Assembly: GCA_026261815.1 (NCBI GenBank)
Contig: JAMPIT010000575.1
Coordinates: forward strand, 37,673,501 to 37,737,500
Direction of reading: 5' to 3'
From: Monarcha castaneiventris obscurior
Lineage: Eukaryota; Chordata; Aves; Passeriformes; Monarchidae
Length of the DNA: 64,000 bases
Shown here: piece by piece, positions 19,831 through 33,690 of the stretch
How positions within the stretch are numbered: the first letter of the stretch is position 1
How the letters are laid out: every line of letters begins with the position of its first letter
Translations under genes and position numbers: made by a program
Notes under the pieces: model-generated
Seen by the model: the letters and a program-made list of their open reading frames with translations, nothing else
Told to the model about the DNA's origin: nothing
The model's database searches: none

Positions 19831-22320
19831 CTCAGCATAATTTTACAGTTGTACTTGATGATTTTTTTTTTCCCAAACTAAATTATTCTATGAGAATGAT
19901 AAATTTTTATTCTATGATAAAGTTATTTATTCTGTGATAAAGTTATATTTACGAGGGCTTATCACATAAATTCTGCTCAATATTCGCAGGCCCTTTGGGA
20001 GCTATGCTCCCTTTCATCTGCATTTTGTCTTTCCTCTTCTTTGGGTGGGTGGTTGAGATGAAGTGACTCACCACTGGACACCTTGGAATATCTTCAACAG
20101 ACAGAAAGAAAGCTAATTTAATTAAAAAATATAGAAACAGTAGGTTTACCTGTCTAATCTGATTTATTAGTGTTCCCCTGCCAACTAATTTGGATGAGAT
20201 TCCAACCACATGAGCACCTTCTTGTGCTTGGTCTCCTACAGACATTTTAGAAGAAGAAATTGTACTTTCTATGGGTTTTATCATATGTGACAAACATAGT
20301 GAATTCACTTTCTTCCTTTTTTTTCCAGTTGGTCCTTAAGAGATGGAGCACACAGTTAGTTTGGGAGATCTAAAGAACAAAGATAAAGACTGGTTTAAGT
20401 CAACTTTCTCTGAAAGATTTTTTTCTTCTTCCCTGGAATTATGTCTGACAGAAAGGTTTCTTACAAAGAAAATTCACAACAGACCCATAGGGGGATACTA
20501 AAAGGGTGGGCAGGATGTGCCTTCAAACATCCCTACTTCAACAGCTGGATGTTGCACAAGGGAAAAGGACTGCAGAAAATGGACAGGTTATTACCATGCA
20601 AACCTGTAATAGAGTATTGCCATTGTCACGAGGGAGCCACAGGCTTTGTACTGAGCTCTTTAGGTCTCAGAGGAAGGTCTTGCCCTAGCTGAGCTTTCCT
20701 TGACCACTACAACCTGCACAAGGCAGACAAACTGGAGCCAGCCAAACCTGGCTTTAGGGGTAACAGAGAGAACAAAGAGCGAGTACTTCTAACACATGTA
20801 AAGTGCGCCATATATGGTATATTCAGATGTAATGTGGAGCTGCAGAGCAATGAAAAAAGAGTAAGGTGTAAAAATACGTTAGGAAATACATAAATGTGGC
20901 CCCATGTGTGTCTTGAAATGAGGGATAGGAAAACACCATCATGAACATCCTGTGCATGCAGATGCTGGCAGTGAGCTAGAGCTTCTCCTTCACCACCAAT
21001 CACCAAAATGAAACCATCAACCTTAGGACTCAGAGGAGCACAGAAAGAGTGAGGCAGAAGGGGTCTAGAAACTAAACAGGGTGAGAATAACAATTGTAAC
21101 TGTATAGCTATCATTATTATATTATTGCTGAAACATTTTCTGTATTGAAGTATTCTTCCTCTTTCTTATGTAATTATTAGGTCTGAATTGTTATTTGCTT
21201 ATTGGATTAGACTGTTAATATTTCAATCACACTAGCAATAAATTCTTGTTTTATATATGTTTCTTCTGAAATTTCCTCTGTCCTACACAGTCCCTATCCC
21301 TTCTTTATCCTTTGCACCTCCAATTGCACCATCCGGAGTGGTGGCTGCACTGAAAATGAACCAATGTGAAATACAGGTTATTCCCAGTGATTTTTTTCTA
21401 GGAGGGTTGATCAACTTTGCAAGCACCGTCAGAGTGAAGGGAAGATTACTACCTGCTTTGTAAATGCTGGAGCTCTACTCAGTTTTACTATCTGAGCATA
21501 ATTATAATTTCAAAACTATCTCATTCCAACAGAATGTAAAATGCAATAATAACTACCTGTGAAATTTCTATGGCTATGTCCTGACAGCAGTACAGCAGCA
21601 GCAGTTTTCCCCTACTCTTATTTATTCCTACTTATTATATATATGCATTTTCCTGATTATTTTCACTATAAAACTAGCCACATTTCAGGAAAGAATTTTA
21701 ATGCCAATTATATCTGGAGCAGGACAGTGATTGAAATAAAAATTGTATTTTCAATGTAGACTTTCTTAAAATTTACCATTCTTTGAGTTTTCATACCTCA
21801 ATGCTTAGGGCAGCATGGAGAGTAAATACCACATATACAGAAACCTAGAATTAATTCTTAAATATTTTTCCCTTATCTAAAGCATATTTCTGCAGCATAT
21901 CGTACAAGCTAATTCTAGACCAAATTACAGGTACTCAGTACTATTTTTCTTGATGTATGTGCCCAGAAAGGAAAGCTGAAGGATGTAGGAAATCTAACAA
22001 GATAAAATAATTTATGAGATGACTTGCAATAGATTATTAATTTAATGAGAAAAATTAAGAGACATCTGAAACACCTGTGCAGGGTAATTTTTAAAAACTT
22101 ATACCTCACAATAAGTAAAGAATTAAAGGTTGCAGGCTACAGCTGTTCACTCCTGTGGGAAGAGATAATATTTCTGTTCTTTACTTATTCAGCAGTTAAA
22201 GAGGTCTTAACCAATTAAACTCTTCTTATAATCACAGTCACCACAGGACAAGCAAATATTATGTAGTTCTTTATACTCTAGATCAGTCTTATCTGACTTA
22301 CATGACTTATCTGACTGACT

Positions 22321-22443
22321 GCTTTTTGTAACCTTTTTCCTGCTTGATTTTCAAATTATATGGTAAAAGTTCATCACAGCCAAATGCAAGGACCCCCACT
22401 GGGAAGGGGAATGAGTTAGGCCACTGATTGGTTATAAAATAAT
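22321..22443. repeat. 123-bp dispersed direct repeat, copy 2
   Basis: Partner of the copy at 17541-17663, with roughly one mismatch in ten bases. Followed at once by an AT-only tract. Confidence 0.8.
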
Positions 22444-22522
22444 ATAAAATAAATATAAATAAAAAATAAAATAAATATAAATATAAAAATAATAAAAATA
22501 AAATAAATAATATAAAAAAGCT
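22436..22522. repeat. AT-rich simple repeat (AAATA/TAAAA type)
   Basis: About 85 bp composed only of A and T in short AAAT and AATAT units. Confidence 0.85.
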
Positions 22523-25500
22523 TTTGTTTTTTTCTGGCCTGAAGAAGGCTGCAGCCCTGCACGTGATGCCAGCGATAACCCCAAAGCACAAGGTCATATC
22601 GAAGCTTCACATTCCTGTAATGTTCAGTTTCAGTTGAGGCTACAGAAACCTGGATCCAATGCAGATGAATGCTACATACGAGCCAAGATATTTATGTCCA
22701 AATTTCCTGCAGCTTATTGCATTCATTTCTTCCGTCTGTAATATTTGAAACATTTTCATCCTCAGTCTGGGATTAGATTTTCTGGGGAAAAAAAAAAACA
22801 ACACCTAAACCCGCAACCCCAATTTTGGCTGCCCTTTCCTTCTTAATAACTTCTGTATTGGCAAAGTGTAGGAATTGGGCGTGTAAAAGCCTCTTTTAAG
22901 GGTAGGTGTTGGGTTTTCAGAACCAGGGCAAGAAATCATTTTTCAAAGTCATATGTTTTTATAGATATGTTTTGTTTCTGGCTCTCAGTGTTAATTGTCT
23001 TTTGTATACAACTTTGTATTTTGTATACTGCTCTTTATGGTTCTGCGCAACCCAAGCACTGCTCAAGACAGCTAGAGTGCTGGGTTAGTGCAAATTCTTC
23101 ATCTGACCCCAGTTCAATCGCATTATCCATGGCCCTAGAGAAAAAGAAAACCCAAACTCAATCGCACGTTTACTCACTTTTGCACCCTGAACTCTGCTCC
23201 TCATATGTATGCTTTAAAAACAGCATCCCCCCACACCTGCAGAATACCTGAGCCCATCAGGCAATTCATCTACCCCCATCACTATGTCTGCTGGTTTTTG
23301 TCACCAAAGGGGAGTTATTCTGACAACAGGTGGCTTTTCCTGAGCATCCACCCCGGGAACAAATAAGGATGCAGGCACAGGGCAGGCAAGGGACTAAACT
23401 CATCTTGTGGTCAGGAGCAGCTGTACAGAGAGCAAAACACACCCTAAAACTGTCAGGGCTGTGGAACACATCCAAGATCACCTGAAGAGCCCAGGGCCTG
23501 AGGGTTTTCTGTGACAAGAAGACATGGTTTGGCATATCATTGCGTTACACAAAGTTCCCAGGCTTAATCTGGTTTTGCCTCTTTGTTTAAGGAACAAGTA
23601 TATGCTTATATAGGAGCTGCTTCTGACAGTGTGGTAAAAGCCATGAAAGAGAAGTCTCTGTGAAATCACCTTCTCCAAACAAGAATTAAATAATACCTTT
23701 AAACTGTTAAGTCAGGAACTGAGTAAGTGTTTGTCATCTAATTTCAGCTCTCCCACACATACTTCCACTGAAGTCAGTGAAAGTTTAGGCATCTAAAAGC
23801 TATTCTGGATTGACTTCAGTCTTCTAATCTGTCAAGAAGGACAAAATTCTGTACTTCTCCAGTAAGAAGTAATCTCATTGTAATCACTTATTTCTGCAAT
23901 TACCTGTAGCTCATTAGGAGTGAGTTATTTCCCTTCATTTTTATGTCTTACCCAGAAAACCCCACTAGGCACCTAAAGGCAAGAATCAGCAAAGAGACAG
24001 GCACAATAAACTCTTGCTATAATAAATTATTTGCTGTTTGCTGAGTTTTAAGTTAGTTACTAATCTTCAGACTTCCTATTGGAGAGACATCACCTAAACT
24101 TGTATTTTTGTCCATGTAAGTGTCCAGTAAAGTCTTTGGCAGAGTTGACAGTCCTCAACTTGTTGATCTACTCTTTGTGACTTACTTTCAGCTTAGTACT
24201 AACAAAACTGCACTAACTCAACACTGCTTTTTAGTTCTTGACCCACATCTGGTTGTCCTGCCGATGACATTGTGAAACTATTAGTGAATCAATTTGCAAC
24301 AACACTCTTTTGCAAGCTGTGAAGTCAGGGAAAACTACGCACAAAGTGCTGCAAGATATAGCCCTCAAATGGATTTATCATATCCAAGGGATATTTTTAC
24401 TATTCATGGCATGAAATGATGTGATTACTCCCTTACACAGGAGTAAGAATGTTTAAAGTACTGCCAAAATACTTACTATGAATAAACCCAAGGAAAAGGC
24501 CACCCACTTCATCCATGAGGTCATGCATGACTTGATACTGTAAAATTTCTCAGCTCTCCTTAATCAAGAGCAGGTCACTATTTTACCCTCTGACCACTCA
24601 AAGCCTGCATGGGTGTTATTGAAAGTTCGTCTCAGGCTTGCTGCCTGCAGCCTCCTGAATCTAGAAACTAAGGCTCTGCCCTCTTTCAGCCCTGCACCCT
24701 TGAGATCAAACTCCAGTCAGGATGTTATCTCCACTGCTTTGTCCCCGCCTCATCCCTGAAAATGTCTCCAGGACAATTAATTTTCCTCATGACATACATG
24801 TGGAAAACCACTATTATCTCAGTTTCATCTCTGCTTATCTTCTTTGTGCTTCTTTGTGCTGATTGAACCACTGATCCATGAAACCCTCTGGCTGCTCAGC
24901 ACTGCAGCAGTCCTCACTCCCTCTCTCCTCTGCTTGAGCTTTGAACACTGGCACTGCAGTGTTCCTATTGCCAACTCACCTGAAGAACATGGATCACTAC
25001 TCTTTCTCCCAAATCACTATTAAAAAAAACCTGAGGGGGTGTTAGAGTTACAATAAATAAATGCTGGACTTTTTTTTTCAGCTTTTCATTTCAATTTTCC
25101 TCTCTGTCCCTGAAATGAAATTCTTACAATCTGTCATCTAGAAGGACCCTCCACTTTTACTATGTTGTATACTCTGTCCATTTTGTTTTTGTCAGAAAAC
25201 AAAGGCAGATGGTGGTTATTTCTTTTCAGAAATGGATGGGATTTTAAAAAATATCTGAACAGAAAGAATAGTTTGTGTATCACTGACAGATGGCCATAGC
25301 AAGCACGTTAAGTATTCAAAAGTGCCTATGAGACCAGGATAGGTCCCCATGCTTCCAGTGCTGAAAGCCAAGTGTCTGTCCCCTGCAATGTGTATGGTCA
25401 GCATCTGTTAAAGAGAGGAGTAAAACAGAGAAAGATCTGAACAGTTTAGGGAAATTCCATCATTTCCATATGTGGTTTATAAAAAACAAGACAAAGTTAC

Positions 25501-28500
25501 CCTCTCTTTTTTTGTTGGGTTTTTTGTCTGTGTGTTTGTGTGTGCACGTGTGTTGGTGTGGTTTTTTGATTTTTTTTCACTGAATGCATTTGGAAATATC
25601 GACTTTTTATTTTGATGTGCATCATCAAAACATTATGAAATTTACAATATTGGCAGGTACATATTTGTTTGTTTCATAGGGCACCGGTAAATCATTGTTA
25701 GAATGATTGTTACAAGTCTTTTCAATTTTAATAACACTTTTCTTTCAGCTATTGCAATGCATAAGCAGTTCATCACTCTTCATTGCCTTGCCTGACCATA
25801 TTCTCTGGACTAGTATCAAAATATCCCCAGTGTCCTTGAAAAACCTCATAGACAGTCGGACAGTAATCAACACATTATCGATGAGTTTCCAGCGACCCAT
25901 ATCCAGAAGTAAACAAAACAGATCCCTGGTAACAGAGAGGCCCAGGGGAAATGTGCTACAGAGAAATGCACTCCATTGTCTGTGATTCAAAAGTCAGTGC
26001 TTCAGAAAACAATACTATTGTATTAGCCATTAGAAGGACATTTTAGCCAAAAGCAATCTGAAAAGAAATGTTTCATTTTTATTTCCTTTTGAAAAAATGA
26101 TATAAAAAAATTAAGTTTTTCTATGACAAACTTAAGGCAAAAAAATCTCATGGTGATTTGAATCTCTTGGCTACTTATGTCAGAGGCCATGAATAATGAG
26201 TGGACAATTCTGATTGCATCCTGTGGAAGGCAGCAAGATAATTTCTAGCAAATCCTTTACAACAAAAATTTTCTGAGTGCAAATGACAGTAACTCACTGT
26301 TCTTTTTTGCCCATGCCTGTATTTCTCAGAAGTCAAATGATTTCCAGCAGAAGGAGAGATGGAAAAAAATAAAATTCAGGATAAGACTGTGACATCTTCG
26401 ACTTCAAAATATCCTTTCATTGAGTCTGAGTTTCAGAAATAAACTTCTCCCCCCAAGCTGCACTATCCATGGCAATTTTATGCTTTAAAAAACACAGCAG
26501 CAAAATACTAACTGTAATGCTTTTGGCTGTCTGCTCCTCCTCTCATTCATACATCATTTAGCTTCCTTTTAGGAGGTGAAAACATCAGCTAATCTGAGGA
26601 AGGAGATAACTGGTTTGAAGCAATGGTTCTATGTATACTTTTTTTTCTATTCTCTTGTGTGCCATCATGGTACATCAATAATTTATAGAGCATTTAATTA
26701 CGCAGTAAAGCACAAGTGGGCATATTTTCCATAGCTATTCCAAACACATCAACAAGGCCTTTTTCCCCTTAAGGCCTTGAAGCGTGTATGGTAATGGACT
26801 TATAAAACTTCCCCTAGAGTACTTTATTGCTGTTGCTTTATGTTCTTTTAATTTATTTTGGGGATGCTTTTTTGTTTTGTTTTGTTTGTTTGAAAGAGGA
26901 ATTTTCAGGCCAAACCTAGAGAATACTGTTACTGCTTTGACTTCATCCTTTCATATGGTGAGTACATTAATAAATAATATGGTTCTGACCTGCACTGAAT
27001 GATTTTTCTAAAAATCTTGCTCAGACTTCCCAGGAAACAGAGCATGGGTTCTCGAGGCAAAAAAATCAGAAGGTATTAGATTTGTTCTTTGCCGATACCA
27101 TTCTTGGTATTCCCTTTGTTTTCAACAAGACTCTTGGAATGATGACACTGTCACACTCATGCTCTAAATCACTCAAAATTTCAGGTTTTCATTCCTGCAG
27201 TGGGCCCTGACATTAGGCAAGGGTGAGGGCAATGCCATTTGTATTTCTGCCACTGATTTGAAGGCTCATGGAGTGACAGGTTAACTCTCTGTGTTTCCCT
27301 GTATTTTGTAAAATAAGAATAACAAAAGCTTGCACCAACTACACAGAAGAGTACCATGAGACTAATTGTCAGTGTTTTTGAAGAGCTATTATATCCTCAG
27401 GCCAAATGTGTTATTGGCAATGCTTCTTATTCTTTTAAGTGCCAACCTGAGCAATAGGCACCAAATTCTTTCTTTCCTTAAAGCTACTGAAGACAGCAGA
27501 CCAAGTTCTGTTCTCATACGTGATCACATCAATATTTTAACCCAAATCCCTTCAGGATTACTATTAAAATTGAGACCTCATTTACATCTGCAAAATCTTT
27601 AAGAAAAAATAAAAAAAGCCTACCAGTGACAAAACTTGAGCTACATCTGCCTAGCACACTGGTTGGCCCAGTTTCAAATAAGTATCATACCCTGCACCTG
27701 TGACATATTTTTTATGTCTACAAATGACACAATGAGAGATAATGGAGGAAAATATACTTTATAGGTGTACATTTATATATTTATATAAGATCTATATTCT
27801 GCAGAATGAAAGCTATCTGAAGTTGGAATCAGAATGCCATAACTATGTGGAATAGGCACAGCGACAAAGAGACACAGCAAAATCACCACAGAAAAGAGAG
27901 GTGAATGCATCAGGGGGCTGGAGTCCTTGTCAGGGAGGGAAGATGGTTGCAAGAAGTTTTTTTGCTTTATCAGTGATGAAGTTTTAAAAAAATAGGAAGA
28001 GTCAGACATATTTAAGAAGGCTGCAAAGTTTGGCCCATCACTCTGTGTACCATGCTATGAGCCCAGCCTTATCTAGCAAGAGAAATTGGTGTAGAAGAGT
28101 TATCTATCTTCCAGGTGCTTAGCAATATAACGTTATGGAATTCTCATGCAGATTTTCCAAAGCTGAGATTTACAGAAAAAAAAAATCTGAACTCATTTGG
28201 AAGCAATGAATTATTTCCTAAGACCTAAGTGTGATGGGCTGGTTAGAATGCCTATTCTGCTCACCACGGGGTGTATGCCAATTATCTCACTACTTCTGTC
28301 TTTTTCCAGTATTGTTTAATTAGGAAAAAAAAATTACACAATAGCACATTTTGGATGGACAGAAAAAAAACCAAAACCCACCCAGTTCTGCAGAGGGAGC
28401 TCCATTGATTTTGGATTAATGTTTAAGATTTTAGAATTTTCCATAGAAATTTCCCGTGTTATCACTTTATACAGGGCACATCCCAAGCAGATGACATTTA

Positions 28501-31500
28501 CAGCACTTGTCAACATTTTAAGACTCTTATTCAGGGAAAGTAAATTAGAAACTGCATTTTGTTTTCTATTGAAATACGCAATAGGAAACCTTTCCAAATT
28601 AACTTTGGAAGATGCAAGTCCCTGTAAACACAGAGCTCTCTTTGGGACCACTGTGTTCTAGGGTGATTACTTGGCTTGTTCATCTTGTTCCTGTATTCAG
28701 CCAAACAATTAGCTTGGCAACGTGCCATAGCTAAACTTTTCCTTGGGAAACTTACTGTTGTCTAACTGAATGTGCAAGGAAATATGCAGAATTTTAAACT
28801 GTAACAAGAAAGTAAGAGGGTTAATTACTTTCTACGTTGCATTTAAAAAGGGAATCTCCTTGGCCTCAGTGTATAATGACATGCACTAATTGACTAAGTT
28901 GGTGAGCAAGTTTGAAAATGAAAAAGCTGTAGAAATGTAAATAAAACTCCTGATGTTCATTGCAATGCAGGAGAGAATTTAGAGAGGAAACATATGCATT
29001 GAGTCCATCATCCTCACATGAAAAGAAGTTGCAGGACACATATATTTTTAGCAATGTTATTAATAAAAGTGAAGTAAATGTGTCTGTCTCAAGAGAATGC
29101 AATTAAAAATTAAATTGATTTGCTTACCCATTTTTCACTTTCATGGCAACACTTATGGTTGCCCAGTAACTGTAGTGGCATCAAAGAATTAATGCCCAGT
29201 TTTCAGGGATGTCCTCTTCACTGCAGGTATAGAGTTGACACTTAGATCTTAAAACATCCCTTGGGAATCCTCAGTATAGAACTATTAAATCTAAATGCAG
29301 TTCACTTTTCTGATCACTGAATCATCTTCCAAATCTCCTCTTTACATACATGCCAGGCATTTGTCACCATGCTAAGCAGACAGGTGTGTTTTATAATATA
29401 CATCCTTTACCTTCTCTATGAAAATGTAGTCTGAACCCACATTTCTAGAAAGAAATGGTCAGTGAATTAGCCACTCATATTGTCTCTTCTGTAAAGATAC
29501 ACACATTTTCTTTATGTATTATGGGGAATCATGACTATACCTAGCATGGTTCAAAACAACATTGATAATCATGTCTAAGGTGACAGCTTAAGTGTAGATA
29601 TCTGCACTGCCCATAAGAGAAAATAAGTGGCATACATTGCACCCTTCTGTGTGGTTGGGGGGTTTTGTTTGTTTGTTTGCCCTGCAATCCTCTTTAAAGT
29701 ATTCTTCCTATTTAATTAGCACTATACTATAGTTCAGGTTTACATGGCAAATTGATTTGATAAGGTGTAAATAAATAGTTATGTACATCATCATGTATAA
29801 TTATACGTGTGCTGTGTAGAGCAGTAAAAATTTACTGGAGACTCTTGAGCTTCCATGAGCTTGAGTGTCTCTTGCTAACTTCTGCAGTGGTAGCTGAATG
29901 TGAGCTCTGCTCCTCCAAAAAAAGGGACAGAGCAAAAAAGGAAGCAGCAAAGTGGAGAAAATGCACAGCGAGAGCAGGATGCTGGTGAAAGAACAGAGCA
30001 GTCAGCGTTAAGGGCACTGGCACCAAATGGCACAGCAGTGTGTCCCACCCACTGGAGCCAGGGGGTTTCAGCACCTCCAGATGCCAGTGCAAGCTGGATT
30101 GGCAGCTACAGCCCTGGTTCTTCCATGGGCAAAACCTACAGTGTCAGATGTCCTAAAAAAAGGACTCTGCGGCTCAAAGAGTGGGTAAAAAGTCACCCAG
30201 CCACTTCTTGCAACTCCTAATTCATAGTACAGAACAATATGTCATGTCCACTTGTGTTTGTCCTCTACAAGTGAGCTTGGTCCCTGCCCCAAGGACAGCC
30301 TGAGGATGGCCAAGATGGTGCAGATTCTCTGGGACACCATCTCAGCTAATCACAATGGATAGACAAAGGTGCAGCTCATTTGTACAAACTTCCATAAAGA
30401 CAGTAGTAGGAGCTCCCCTCTGGCAATTGCTCCAGATATTTACCTCAAAAGAGAAAAATCTCTCTAAATGCACAAGTCAGATCTGAGATGTTTCAAGAAA
30501 GAGTGAAGATCATATCATGACCAATGAACTATAAAAAAAATACAGTTAAATGGATAGCTGCTGCTTTTAAAAAAGTTATTATTATTCCCTGTTTATTGTT
30601 TCCTTGTTTTCAGTTTTAGGTGCAGCTAAATTAATTTTTGTTGTGAATTAATTTATTTGAAATTTAAGAATAATTTATCAGAGGAATATTAATTAGACTT
30701 TAACATAAGATTATCATAACAGTGTAAGATTTCATATCCAAAGACCACTAAAAATACTATGATTGTCACTTTCCCATGAGTATAGTACCGCTTAATTTGA
30801 AAGTTTGAATTGCCTATGAGAAATGACTGCAACCTGAAGACATCAATAAACTCTCAGAAATAAAACATAAGATACCAGAGGCCAATGAAATATTACAATA
30901 TTTCTTATTACTGACTGGGATGAAGATGAAGGCTGTGCTGGCCATTGCAGAATGCCTTTGTCAGGAAGAAAATAGTCCACAAGGAGAGCTAAAATTTTAC
31001 GGACTGTGAGTTGAAATTAGCACACTCAGATCACTCAATCCCACCAATCTACATCATTTTAAAATCCCAGTTCAGGTTTATCTGATGTCTTCAGATGAAA
31101 CCATAATAAATTTTGGCAGCAGTGGTAATTTGAGGTAGAATAAAAAAAGGTTGAAATCCAAATGTGCAGATAGGTTGTTTTGGAGAATGTACAATGCCTA
31201 ACCTGGGCTGGGAGGGTGTGCAACACTTTGTTTTAAGGTAATGGGAGGCTGGGCAAGACTAGAGAAGTCTTGACTTCAAGCATTGGGTGATAAGAATATT
31301 CCCTGTACCAGAAAAAGATGTTTTAAAAGTTTATTACAAACTATCAAGAAACTGTTTTGTCCGGCCTGTGCTCAGCACATTTCCAAAATGTTAGAAGCTT
31401 TTGGGGAAAGAAGGTGAAGGTTCTTTCTTGTCTTCCTGCTTTTCCTTTAAGGAAAGTTCTTTTTCTTTCTTATCTTCATGCAAAAATGTCCTATATTTTG

Positions 31501-32685
31501 TATTTATTCAGTTTTCCTCTTTTCCATGCTCTTCTTCTCTCAGCAAAATATGACATTTTGAAGTTTTCTGGGCTGGAGAAGTGAAAACTCCTTTTTGCCA
31601 GTGAATCAATTTTATTCTTTATCTGAAGAAATTTCTCAGCTTTTTGACAAACAAAACTATTGTGCACTATCCAGAACAAACCATATTCCCCAATGGAGGC
31701 AAGCAAAAGCTGTAAGATTAAGTAGTTTGGTATCTTGCTTTTATTGAGAATGTCACCTGTATGCTTTCTGTGGCTTCTGATGGACACACAGAAACACAGG
31801 CAAGGAGGCAGAAAAAAACTTTAAAGTTCATTTTGTGTTAACATGAACGGGAGTGCTTCACCACAACAGTGTTCTCATTGCGAGGGATTTTGCACTGTAA
31901 GGCACAGGATGACTTCCAAGAAATATCCTTTTTCCTATCTTGTATACATTATACCTGGGATATTTGTGATGTATTGTGTGAGGTATGGGGGAAAACTGAG
32001 AATGGAAACTTTCCCATTAAAGATAATAGGAGTTTTGCCAGGGACTTAGATTCTGCCCAGAGGATTTACAGGTTGGTATTTGTCTAGGAGTCAGAAAATC
32101 TGAATTCAGCTCCTCAGCTGACTATTGATTTCTGGATAGATGTTAGTATGTCACTTAAAGTTTAATTTTTAAGGCAGTTGGTTCTTGATAGTTTTAAATA
32201 GCCCGGCCACTTCCTTCCGGTCCCAAAGAGAGAATTTACAATCTTGTGAAAATTTAGCCAGTAATCTCTGTCTCTACTGCTGTATCTTTCTCAACTCTTC
32301 TGATTCTTATATTTTAAGTAGCCCATCTCTTCAAATTACAGTATTTTTTTTTTCTTCTAGGACCCTATTAGGATGCAAGAACAGTATTAAATGTTTTTCC
32401 AGTGCCTGACTGTATCAGGCCCAAGCTTTGTGTTATTAGGCCTAAAAGCAACACAAATAGAAAATAATGACATAGCTTGTATTGAATTTTACTGAGGCCA
32501 GTGAACACAGCAGCTATCACATGCTTAGAGTAAGTGTAGAAGTGTGTGACTGTAACTACTGAAAATGAAGATGCAATACCCAAAATAGAGTCCTACACCA
32601 AAATCAGAGGTGAGAATAAAGACAGTCCAAGGAACTTCCCCAGAACCTAACCAAAGAGATATGCACATATCTGTGTCTGTGTGGG

Positions 32686-33690
32686 TGTATTGGGTTTGCA
32701 TGGCAAGCTTTTGGTAGCAGAGGATCTACAGAGGTGGCTTCTGTGAGAACCTGCCAGAAGCTTCCCCCATATCCGACAGAGCCGGCGCCAGCTGGCTCCA
32801 AGACAGACCTGCCACTGAGCAAGCCGAGCAATGGTGGTGATAAAATACTGAAGAAAAGTTAATGAATGCTGAACAGCGGCCAGAGGAGAAGACTGAGAAT
32901 GTGTGACAGGAACAGCCCTGCAGACACCAAGGTCAGTGCAGAAGGAGGGGCAGGAGCTGCTCCAGGCACCGGAGCAGAGATTCCCCTGCAGCCCCTGGTG
33001 CAGCCCATGGGGAGGCAGCTGTGCCCCTGCAGCCCATGGAGGTGCAGGGTGGAGCAGAGATCCACCTGCAGCCCATGGAGGACCCATGCCAGAGCAGGGG
33101 GATGTCTGAAGGAGGCTGTGACCTTGTGGGAAGCCCACTCTGGAGCAGCCTCCTGGCAGGACCTGTGGGACTTTGGAGAGAGGAGCTCACACTGGAGCAG
33201 GTTTGCTGCAGGACGTGTGTCCCCAGTGGGATCCACCCTGGAGCAGCCTGTTCTGAGGGACTGCAAGCCATGAAGAGATCCACACATGAAGAACTGTGTC
33301 CCATGGGAAGGACTCAAGTTGGAGAAGTTCGTGGAGGACTGCCTCCCGTGAGAGGGACCCCACACTGGAGCAGGGGAAGGGTGTGAGGAGTCCTGTCCCT
33401 GAGGAGGGAATGGTAGAGACATGATGATGAAGAAGAGTCTGATGAACTGGCTACAGCTCCCATTCCCCATCTGCCTGTGCCACTGTGGGGGAGGAAGTAG
33501 AGAAATCAGGAGTGAATTTGAGCCTGGGAAGATTGGAGAGATAGAAGGGAAGGTGTTTAAAGCTCTTTTTTTTTTCATTATCCTTCTCTTTTACTATCTA
33601 GCAATAAATTAAACTAATTTTCCCACATCCAGTCTGTTTTGGATGTGATGGTAATGGAGGAGTCATCTCCCTGTCCCTATCTTTAACAGT
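32686..33690 (+). mobile_element. LTR, plus orientation, 3'-truncated (family X copy 1)
   Basis: Starts TGTATTGGGTTTGCATGGCA, the typical start of an abundant avian ERV LTR. Internally it has repeated Gln/Pro-looking modules (gcagcccatgg, ggagcagagat). Homology stops near 33690, before the last 100-150 bp present in copy 2. Open frames inside on both strands are repeat artefacts. Confidence 0.72.

Larger units (their letters stand above)
19831..32685. other. Gene-poor interval
   Basis: Mostly AT-rich sequence with scattered short low-complexity tracts: GT-rich near 25510-25580, TTTTG repeats near 26865 and 29660. I found no convincing exon, RNA gene or CR1 copy. Confidence 0.4.

Noticed and set aside
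20707..21114. Minus-strand frame of 135 codons
   Set aside because: No recognisable domain, no clear start context, composition like translated intergenic DNA.
29832..30220. Overlapping frames of 86 and 106 codons on opposite strands
   Set aside because: No homology, no splice context, and the two frames shadow each other in a GC-richer patch.
32859..33578. Long minus-strand open frame (239 codons), similar frames at 35746-36198 and 45984-46883
   Set aside because: All lie in copies of the same LTR family and are open because of a GC-rich internal repeat. The same peptides appear on both strands of different copies.
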